Under the pieces are notes generated by a model that saw only the letters and a program-made list of their open reading frames with translations, was not told the DNA's origin and made no database searches. Made by a program: the position numbers and the translations under genes. Of a stretch of DNA of 16,812 nt, positions 1-4,628 are shown piece by piece. The stretch is from Actinomycetota bacterium. GTDB lineage: Bacteria > Actinomycetota > Thermoleophilia > Gaiellales > Gaiellaceae. Positions within the stretch are counted from its first letter, which is position 1, and every line of letters begins with the position of its first letter. The stretch covers positions 1 to 16,812 of the forward strand of contig JACDBY010000306.1 of assembly GCA_013694685.1 (NCBI GenBank). The letters run 5' to 3'.

Positions 1-139
1 CTCCTTCAGCACGTTGCAAGGCGAACGCGCGGAGAGCCTCCGGCGTCGAACGCGCGGCCAACCCCGACCGTGTGGTCCCGAAGGCGGCTTTCAGCGTCAG
101 GCGTCCGCGTCCGCTTGGGGCGTGTCCCTTGCTCCTCTG
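1..139. other. Short non-coding stretch at left edge / IS110 right flank
   Basis: No convincing gene lies between the window edge and the transposase stop codon. Open frames crossing it run on into the antisense of the transposase and look like GC-bias artefacts. An 11-bp direct repeat, CGAACGCGCGG, occurs at 22-32 and 47-57. The right end of the insertion sequence must lie somewhere here, but no terminal repeat fixes it. Confidence 0.5.
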
Positions 140-1174
140 TCAAGCGACGAGTCGGAGTTCGATCTTGGTGTCGGCTCTGAGGGCGCGGTAGACGACGTCG
201 GAGAGGCGGCGTTTGAGGACGCGGAGTGCTTCGAGGCCGCCGTCGCCGTTGGCGCGTCGGCGGGCGATCAGCGCTTGTGCGTCGGGATGGAGGCGTGCTT
301 GGGTGAGCGCGATGCGGTGTAGGGCCGCGTTTAGCTGCCGGTTGCCGTTACGGCTGAGTCTGTGGCGCGCGCGGTTCGATGACCAGACCGGCAGCGGTGC
401 GGTGCCGTTGTGGCGGGCGTAGGCGTCGGGGCTTTTGAAGCGTTCGATGCCGGCGGTCTCGCCGAGGATCTTTGCGGCTGTGAGCGCCCCGCAGCCGCAG
501 ATCGCGAGCAGCGCCGGAGCGAGCTGTGTGACGAGCGTGCTGATCTCTTCTTCGAGCTGGTTGATCTCGCTTGTGAGCGCACGACAGCGTGCGACGAGCT
601 CACGCGCGATCCGCGCCACAGGTCCTTCGAGGCCGGCAAGACGCTGGGCGAGCCGGTCGAGGTTGCGGAGATGGGTGAGCGTCCGCAGAGCCGGCTCGCT
701 ACCGGGGTCGAGCTCATGCAGATGCCAGCGAAGACGGCTGATCATGCGGGTTCGCTCGCCAACCAGGTCTGCGCGGTGGTCGACGAGCAGCCGCACCTCC
801 CGCTCTGCTCCGTCCAGCTTGGCGACCGGCAGATCGGGCTCGCGCAAGGCGGCGCGGGCGACGGCGAGCGCGTCGATCGGGTCGCTCTTGCCAAACGAGC
901 GGGCGCCCGCGCGCACGTTGGCCATCAGCTTGGGCGGCACCCGCACGACCCGCTCGCCCGCAGCGAGCAGATCACGCTCGAGTCGGCGCGAAAGATGCCG
1001 GCAGTCCTCGACCGCCCAGAGCCGCTTCTCGTCGAGCTTCCAAGCCCACCGCACAAGCCGCAAGTGATCGTCCGAGCAGCTACCGGTCGTCGTCTCGGCC
1101 AGCCGCCGGCCCCGCTCGTCGACGGCCACGACGGTGTGGCTGCGCTTGTGCGCATCGATCCCGATCGTCACCAT
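140..1174 (-). CDS. IS110-family transposase (DEDD RuvC-like recombinase)
   Basis: This 344-residue protein carries out cut-and-circularise transposition or recombination of its element; in this family it acts with an element-encoded guide RNA. The N-terminal RuvC-like domain (about 1-150) shows the acidic set D7 (IGIDAHK), E56 (AVEDCRH) and D98/D101 (GKSDPIDALA). A Glu-rich helical segment lies near 195-215. The C-terminal Transposase_20 domain (about 220-310) holds GCGALTAAKILGE, the ARHNGTAP segment and SRNGNRQLNAALHRIA, near where the family's catalytic Ser is expected. The frame is open upstream to 1369, but I start at ATG 1174: the protein then begins MVTIGIDAHK, as family members do, and AAGGAGAG sits 8 nt upstream. 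The 65-residue extension would be read through the hairpin-rich RNA region and has no family resemblance. Length is typical and the gene appears intact. Confidence 0.95.
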   Translation of the reverse strand: MVTIGIDAHKRSHTVVAVDERGRRLAETTTGSCSDDHLRLVRWAWKLDEKRLWAVEDCRHLSRRLERDLLAAGERVVRVPPKLMANVRAGARSFGKSDPIDALAVARAALREPDLPVAKLDGAEREVRLLVDHRADLVGERTRMISRLRWHLHELDPGSEPALRTLTHLRNLDRLAQRLAGLEGPVARIARELVARCRALTSEINQLEEEISTLVTQLAPALLAICGCGALTAAKILGETAGIERFKSPDAYARHNGTAPLPVWSSNRARHRLSRNGNRQLNAALHRIALTQARLHPDAQALIARRRANGDGGLEALRVLKRRLSDVVYRALRADTKIELRLVA

Positions 1175-1179
1175 GACCT

Positions 1180-1370
1180 TGTCTCTCCTTCCACTGGAGG
1201 GGCACGCTCGGGATCGGTCGGCGGGCATATCCCAGTGGGGCTTGCAGCACGCTCCTCTCAAGCCACGCCGGCCGGTCCCCGCTGCGCCGTGCGGGCCGCA
1301 CAACGGACACCAGCCACAAAGGCAGACAACAAGTAGAGCGAACCCGCACGGCGGGCTCCACTCTGACACT
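1180..1370 (-). ncRNA. Candidate bridge (seek) RNA of the IS110 element
   Basis: In the transposase's orientation, the 190 nt upstream of its start fold into a chain of hairpins. (a) 1364-1335: outer AGAG/CTCT, an internal loop, inner CCCGC/GCGGG. (b) 1314-1271: long stem GCTGGT..ACCGGC, closed by the 8-bp GTTGTGCG/CGCACGGC stem with G-U pairs and a GCC loop. (c) 1263-1240: GCTTG/CAAGC with a 14-nt loop. (d) 1238-1191: perfect 7-bp CCACTGG/CCAGTGG enclosing a 34-nt loop that can itself pair GGGAT/ATCCC. Known IS110 bridge RNAs lie in this left-end non-coding segment, are about 150-200 nt, and have a 5' stem-loop followed by two internal guide loops. Position, size and architecture all match. 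The RNA ends, and which loop binds target or donor, are inference. Confidence 0.55.
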
Positions 1371-1430
1371 GGGACTTCAGTCGGACACGTGCTCTTACCG
1401 ACGCCCGAACAGTCCTGATCTCACACGAGC

Positions 1431-1444
1431 ACGACGTACGACGT
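1431..1444. repeat. Tandem 7-bp repeat ACGACGT x2 upstream of sigma gene
   Basis: ACGACGT occurs twice head to tail, ending 5 bp before the first ATG of the sigma-factor gene. It occupies the place where a ribosome-binding site would be expected, and none is visible. It could be an operator half-site pair or simple chance in GC-rich DNA. Confidence 0.3.
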
Positions 1445-1449
1445 TTCCC

Positions 1450-1920
1450 ATGATGATGACTGCCGTGGCGTCGATCCCGCCGTTCGAGACGTTCTACGCC
1501 GACCACTCGGCCGAGGTTCTCGGCCTGCTGCGCCGCCGGCTCGGACGCGATCGTGCGGACGATGCCTTCCAGGAGACGTTCCTTCGCGCCCTCCGGGCGT
1601 ACGACCGGCTCAGGCACGGCGAGTACCTCCGCGCCTGGGTGCTCACGATCGCGACCCGCGTCGCGATAGATACCCATCGCAGGGCCGGAGAGCCGACCGA
1701 CGAGCTCCCCGACCTGCCCCATCGTGATGGGGTGCCCGCCTACGAGGAGCTTGCATTCCTCACCGACGAGCTGCCGCCCAAAGAACGGGCGGCGGTCGTT
1801 CTCCGCTACGGCTACGACCTCGACTACGAGCAGATCGCGAGCGCCCTCGAATCCAGCGAGGACGCGGCCCGACAGGCCGCATCAGCAGGCGTCCGACGGC
1901 TGCGAAGGAGGCTGACATGA
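1450..1920 (+). CDS. ECF-type RNA polymerase sigma factor
   Basis: A 156-residue sigma-70-family factor with only regions 2 and 4, as in ECF sigmas. Region 2 spans about 12-75 (FYADHSAEVLGLLRRRLG, DDAFQETFLRALRAY, then LRAWVLTIATRVAIDTHRR). Region 4 spans about 105-155 (LPPKERAAVVLRYGYDLDYEQIA followed by the helix-turn-helix ASALESSEDAARQAASAGVRRL). Three consecutive ATG codons (1450, 1453, 1456) leave the exact start open, and no clear Shine-Dalgarno is visible. The TGA stop overlaps the ATG of the methyltransferase gene (ATGA, 1917-1920), so the two are translationally coupled. No anti-sigma gene is adjacent. The coupling suggests, but does not prove, a role in a DNA-alkylation or related stress response. 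The IS110 element upstream may have altered its promoter. Confidence 0.88.
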   Translation: MMMTAVASIPPFETFYADHSAEVLGLLRRRLGRDRADDAFQETFLRALRAYDRLRHGEYLRAWVLTIATRVAIDTHRRAGEPTDELPDLPHRDGVPAYEELAFLTDELPPKERAAVVLRYGYDLDYEQIASALESSEDAARQAASAGVRRLRRRLT

Positions 1921-2477
1921 CCATTCCCACCGACCTCGACCGGCGGTTCCGCGCGAGTGCCGCCTCGAGCGGCCTGCTCGCGGCGTCGTACGACATCATC
2001 GAGAGCGAGCTCGGACCGCTCTTCGCCGCGGTCACGGATCGGGGGCTCGCGCGTATCTCCTTCGATCCCGAGCCCGAGGTGGAGCTCGACCGTCTCGCCT
2101 CGCTCGCGGGTCCGCGCGTCATGCGCGCCCCGCGCGCGCTCGACGAGACACGCCGCGAGCTCGACGACTACTTCGCCGGCCGCCGGACGGCGTTCGACCT
2201 CGAGCTCGACCTCCGCGGCCTGCCCGACTTCACGCTCCGCGTGCTCGAGCACCTGGCGCACGTGCCGTACGGACAGACGTCGACCTACCGCGACCTTGCC
2301 GGACAGGCCGGGAACCCGCGGGCCTCGCGCGCCGTCGGGATGGTGATGAACCGCAACCCCCTCCCGATCGTGCTCCCTTGTCATCGGATCGTCGGCTCGA
2401 GTGGCTCGCTCGTCGGGTACGGCGGCGGTCTCGAGCGCAAGGAGAAGCTCCTGCGGCTGGAAGGCGCGATGCTCTGA
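1917..2477 (+). CDS. ogt: Methylated-DNA--protein-cysteine S-methyltransferase
   Basis: A 186-residue suicide repair protein that moves the alkyl group from O6-alkylguanine (or O4-alkylthymine) to its own cysteine. The acceptor is C155 in the signature PCHRIVG. The DNA-binding helix-turn-helix precedes it (HVPYGQTSTYRDLAGQAGNP), with ASRAVG holding the Arg finger R138, then NRNPLPIVLPCHR and the C-terminal SGSLVGYGGGLERKEKLLRLEG. The N-terminal domain (about 20-100) is the usual RNase-H-like fold. There is no Ada-type metal-binding or AraC domain, so it belongs to the Ogt/MGMT class. The start is fixed by the 4-nt ATGA overlap with the sigma factor, and the pair is one transcription unit. Length is typical and all key residues are present. 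Confidence 0.95.
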   Translation: MTIPTDLDRRFRASAASSGLLAASYDIIESELGPLFAAVTDRGLARISFDPEPEVELDRLASLAGPRVMRAPRALDETRRELDDYFAGRRTAFDLELDLRGLPDFTLRVLEHLAHVPYGQTSTYRDLAGQAGNPRASRAVGMVMNRNPLPIVLPCHRIVGSSGSLVGYGGGLERKEKLLRLEGAML

Positions 2478-2496
2478 CTCTCTCCGCTGATTCGAC

Positions 2497-2514
2497 GATT
2501 CGCCAGAGCGAATC
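2497..2514 (+). terminator. Hairpin after ogt in convergent gap
   Basis: A perfect 7-bp stem GATTCGC/GCGAATC with a CAGA loop starts 20 bp after the ogt stop. There is no T-run, so it is a weak terminator candidate. The rest of the 130-bp gap to the convergent regulator gene holds a second GC hairpin, CCGCC/GGCGG, near 2545 and nothing else recognisable. Confidence 0.4.
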
Positions 2515-2607
2515 CTCGGAAGCGGGCTGCTTCAGAAATCTGCCCGCCGGAGGCGGAGATCGGCCGCGGTCGTGGCCCGAACTGCGTCGTTTTCGACATT
2601 CTGTCGT

Positions 2608-3285
2608 TCAGTCCAAGAGCCGATAGCCCACACCCCAGTCGTTGACGACGACGTCGCGAGCGCCTGCCGCCTCGAGCTTGCGGCGCAGGCGCGATGCGTG
2701 GGAGTCGACGGTGCGGGTCCGGATGTCGTTCGTGCGGATGCCCCAGATGTCGCGCAGCAGCTCCGTCTTCGTGAACACCCGGCGCGGCTCGCTCGCGAGC
2801 TGCGCCACGAGCTCGAACTCGCGTCCCGACAGTCGAACCGGGGTGTCGCCGACGCGCACCTGCCGCGCGCGACGGTCGACGACGATAGGCCCCGCCTCGA
2901 CGAGGTCGGCCTGAACGAGCATCGCACGACGAAGCAGCGCGCGGACGCGCGCGACGAGCTCGAGGTACACGTCTCTCGGGACGACGTCGTCCGCACCGCT
3001 CTCGAGGGCCCGAACGCGCGCGACCGCGTCCGCCCCGGGCTCGGTCAGGACGATCACGGGGACGTTGCGATCCCACCTCCGGCCGGGCTCCCCTGCACGA
3101 AGCCTGCGACAGAGATCCGCTTCGCTCGCGATCACCACGTCGGGCGCGTGCCGTTCGACGAGATCCAGCGCGCGGGAGGTCCAGGCGGCGCCGAAGACGG
3201 TGAACCCGTCGTCGCGGAGATGGCGCTCGAGGTACTCCCGCGAACCGGGCTCGTGGTCGGCCAGCAGCACCGCGTTCGTCGCCAT
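2608..3285 (-). CDS. OmpR/PhoB-type response regulator with degenerate receiver
   Basis: A 225-residue DNA-binding regulator. Residues 1-120 form a receiver-like domain (NAVLLADHEPGSREYLERHL at the start; VPVIVLTE with the conserved T81; ALESGADDVV). Residues about 128-224 form an OmpR-type winged helix (VRLSGREFELVAQLASEPRRVFTKTELLRDIWG, then TRTVDSHASRLRRKLEAAG and the wing NDWGVGYRLLD). The receiver is atypical. Where the phospho-acceptor Asp is expected (PDVVIAS) there is S54, the following loop is shortened, the acidic pair is DH (D10, H11), and the conserved Lys is R104. It therefore probably does not use Asp phosphorylation. The frame is open further upstream (to 3489), but ATG 3285 gives a standard receiver N-terminus. 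No histidine kinase is adjacent. It is divergent from the Kelch gene, a likely target. Confidence 0.88.
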   Translation of the reverse strand: MATNAVLLADHEPGSREYLERHLRDDGFTVFGAAWTSRALDLVERHAPDVVIASEADLCRRLRAGEPGRRWDRNVPVIVLTEPGADAVARVRALESGADDVVPRDVYLELVARVRALLRRAMLVQADLVEAGPIVVDRRARQVRVGDTPVRLSGREFELVAQLASEPRRVFTKTELLRDIWGIRTNDIRTRTVDSHASRLRRKLEAAGARDVVVNDWGVGYRLLD

Positions 3286-3308
3286 CGCGAGCGACGGTAG
3301 AGGCCACC

Positions 3309-3321
3309 GGCGCTGGGCGCC
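3309..3321. promoter_or_regulatory. Short inverted repeat GGCGC-TGG-GCGCC in divergent spacer
   Basis: Five-base arms around a 3-nt centre lie 24 bp upstream of the regulator's start, inside its presumed leader. It could be a small hairpin or an operator. The signal is weak in such GC-rich DNA. Confidence 0.25.
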
Positions 3322-3376
3322 AGATGTCCATTGCGCCAGCTTCGTGTCGATCGCTGCACACGCGTCCGGACGGGCC

Positions 3377-3388
3377 AGTGACGTCACT
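3377..3388. promoter_or_regulatory. Candidate operator: perfect 12-bp palindrome AGTGACGTCACT
   Basis: This palindrome lies in the 139-bp spacer between the divergent regulator (start 3285) and Kelch gene (start 3425), 36 bp before the latter. Its position fits an operator for either gene. OmpR-type regulators more often bind direct repeats, so it may serve a different protein. Function is inferred from position only. Confidence 0.4.
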
Positions 3389-3424
3389 CGGTCGGCGCCG
3401 CGACCCTCGGTCAGGCACGCTTCG

Positions 3425-4342
3425 ATGGTGGCTGTCCTCTCCTCCGCGCCTCTCGTGGCCGGTCTGACCGCGGTCGCCGTCGCCGCCACGTGGACCGCGG
3501 GCGCTCCGCTCCCGGAGCCGCGGACGGAGGTCGCCGCCGCGGCCCTCGGTCAGAGGATCGTCGTCGTGGGCGGATTCCTCGCGAGCGGCGCGAACTCGCG
3601 GCGGGTCGACGCCTACGACACGCGGCGCGACACCTGGGAGCGTCTCCCCGACCTGCCCGTCTCGGTCGACCATGCGGCGGCAGCCTCGTGGCGGGGCAGA
3701 GTCGTCGTCGTCGGCGGCTACGGCGCCGATCGACAGCCGCTGCGCGCGGCCTTCGTCTTCGACGGCACCCGCTGGCGCAACCTGCCCCGGCCACCCGAGG
3801 AGCGGGCGGCGGCGGCCACCGCCGCCACGGCAGACGGCCGTGTCCTCGTCGTCGGCGGTCGGAAGCGGGACGGGCTCGCGACGACAGCGCTCTCGCTCGA
3901 CCTCCGCACGCTCCGCTGGCGCACCGTGCGAGGTCCGCGCCCTCGCGAGCATTTGTCCGCCACCGCGCTCGGTGGGCGCGTCTACGCCATCGGGGGTCGT
4001 CTCGCAGGCTACGACACCAATCTCGCGACGGTCGAGCGCTACGACGCGGCACGCAATCGTTGGACAAGGCTTCCGGCCCTTCCCGATCCGCGCGGCGGGA
4101 CCGGCGCCACGGCGATCGCCGGCCGCATCGTCTCGGTCGGGGGCGAGTCGCCGGAGGGGACGACGAAGTCCGTCTGGGCCCTGCCGCGGCAGACGCAGCG
4201 ATGGGTGCGCCTGCCCGACCTCCCCACCCCCCGCCACGGCCTGGGCGTGGTCGCGCTCGGTGGCCGCGTCTGGGTGATCGCAGGTGGGCCGAAACCCGGC
4301 CTGACCGTCAGTGGGGCAGTCGAGTTTCTACGCGTCCCCTGA
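3425..4342 (+). CDS. Exported Kelch-repeat (six-bladed beta-propeller) protein
   Basis: A 305-residue protein made almost entirely of Kelch motifs. The diagnostic Gly pairs follow a hydrophobic strand at 49-50, 97-98, 144-145, 190-191, 239-240 and 287-288. The matching Trp residues are W71, W117, W165, W213 and W260, and (P)LP turns end most blades. Six repeats of about 45-48 residues suggest a closed six-bladed propeller. The N-terminus (LSSAPLVAGLTAVAVAATWTAG) is hydrophobic and looks like a signal peptide or membrane anchor. The start is ATG 3425; GTG 3428 is an alternative, and the frame is open upstream without coding character. Kelch propellers usually bind proteins or sugars, and a few are oxidases or epimerases, but no catalytic residues can be assigned. 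Its divergent neighbour is a DNA-binding regulator. Partner and function are unknown. Confidence 0.85.
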   Translation: MVAVLSSAPLVAGLTAVAVAATWTAGAPLPEPRTEVAAAALGQRIVVVGGFLASGANSRRVDAYDTRRDTWERLPDLPVSVDHAAAASWRGRVVVVGGYGADRQPLRAAFVFDGTRWRNLPRPPEERAAAATAATADGRVLVVGGRKRDGLATTALSLDLRTLRWRTVRGPRPREHLSATALGGRVYAIGGRLAGYDTNLATVERYDAARNRWTRLPALPDPRGGTGATAIAGRIVSVGGESPEGTTKSVWALPRQTQRWVRLPDLPTPRHGLGVVALGGRVWVIAGGPKPGLTVSGAVEFLRVP

Positions 4343-4560
4343 CCGCCCCACACGCCGGGCGGACGAGCCGGTCGCCGCAGCGCCCTCCGGACGGTGGCGA
4401 TCCGGCACAGATTCGACACAAAGCTGACACATGCGCGTGACGGTTTGGCCGATAGCCTGGAACCAGGGCATCGGGGGTGCCCCTGGGGGTGGTTCTCGAG
4501 CGTGTCGGGCGCGCGGAACGTCGCACCAGAAATCGTGTAGGTGCCGGATTTGTCCGGCAT
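4343..4560. other. Convergent intergenic region rich in inverted repeats
   Basis: No credible gene lies between the Kelch stop and the UbiB stop. The second half is densely structured. Hairpin A (4449-4474) pairs CCGAT/ATCGG and CCTGG/CCAGG around an AA loop. Hairpin B (4473-4483) is GGGG-GTG-CCCC. Element C (4488-4527) pairs GGTG/CACC and GTTC/GAAC. Hairpin D (4542-4559) is a perfect 7-bp TGCCGGA/TCCGGCA with a TTTG loop. With the larger hairpin at 4561-4628 they make a chain that could be a structured RNA or a cluster of palindromic repeats. Short open frames here on both strands lack family resemblance. Confidence 0.5.
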
Positions 4561-4628
4561 CTAGTGCCGCGGCGTCGCGATGTCTCACCGGCCGTGTCCG
4601 GTGGAACACGGCGAGACACCGGCACTAG
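4561..4628. repeat. 68-bp hairpin/cruciform-forming inverted repeat at UbiB stop
   Basis: The outer arms CTAGTGCCG (4561-4569) and CGGCACTAG (4620-4628) are perfect 9-bp complements. Inside, TGTCTC (4581-4586) pairs with GAGACA (4613-4618), and GCCGTGT (4591-4597) pairs with ACACGGC (4606-4612) around an 8-nt loop, giving about 22 pairs in all. The TAG stop codon of the UbiB-like gene lies in one outer arm. Likely roles are a transcription barrier between convergent genes or a dispersed palindromic repeat. There is no T-run for a classical terminator. Confidence 0.6.

Larger units (their letters stand above)
121..1389 (-). mobile_element. IS110-family insertion sequence (ends approximate)
   Basis: The element is recognised by its transposase (140-1174, minus) and by a structured non-coding block upstream of it. 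IS110 elements lack long terminal inverted repeats and often make no target duplication, so the ends cannot be set from one copy. The limits given are marked by a 7-bp inverted pair, cgtgtcc at 121-127 and ggacacg at 1383-1389, which may be chance. A perfect -35-like TTGACA on the minus strand (138-143), overlapping the transposase stop codon, points outwards through the presumed right end. This fits the known IS110 arrangement in which the circular intermediate joins the two ends to build a promoter for the non-coding RNA. No matching -10 was identified at the left end. The insertion lies directly upstream of the sigma-factor gene and may have replaced its native upstream region. Confidence 0.45.

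Noticed and set aside
410..1336. 308-codon plus-strand frame antisense to the IS110 transposase
   Set aside because: The opposite strand encodes a clear transposase with all catalytic residues; this is its mirror.
121..1389. cgtgtcc/ggacacg as true terminal inverted repeats of the IS
   Set aside because: Only 7 bp, not at defined ends, and IS110 elements usually lack such repeats; used only as rough limits.
2497..2514. Classical rho-independent terminator after ogt
   Set aside because: The hairpin is real but lacks a T-run, so it is listed only as a weak terminator candidate.
2381..4237. 618-codon minus-strand frame across the regulator and antisense to the Kelch gene
   Set aside because: Arg/Pro/Gly-rich translation without family features; it overlaps two well-supported genes in other frames.
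4328..4609. Small minus-strand frame with a MCQLC motif, considered as a leader peptide or peptide-natural-product precursor
   Set aside because: No ribosome-binding site, no biosynthetic neighbours, and the reading frame passes through strong hairpins; the UbiB stop and repeats explain the region better.
4431..4628. 65-codon plus-strand frame in the Kelch-UbiB gap
   Set aside because: Runs through the inverted repeats, with no conserved features or start signal.
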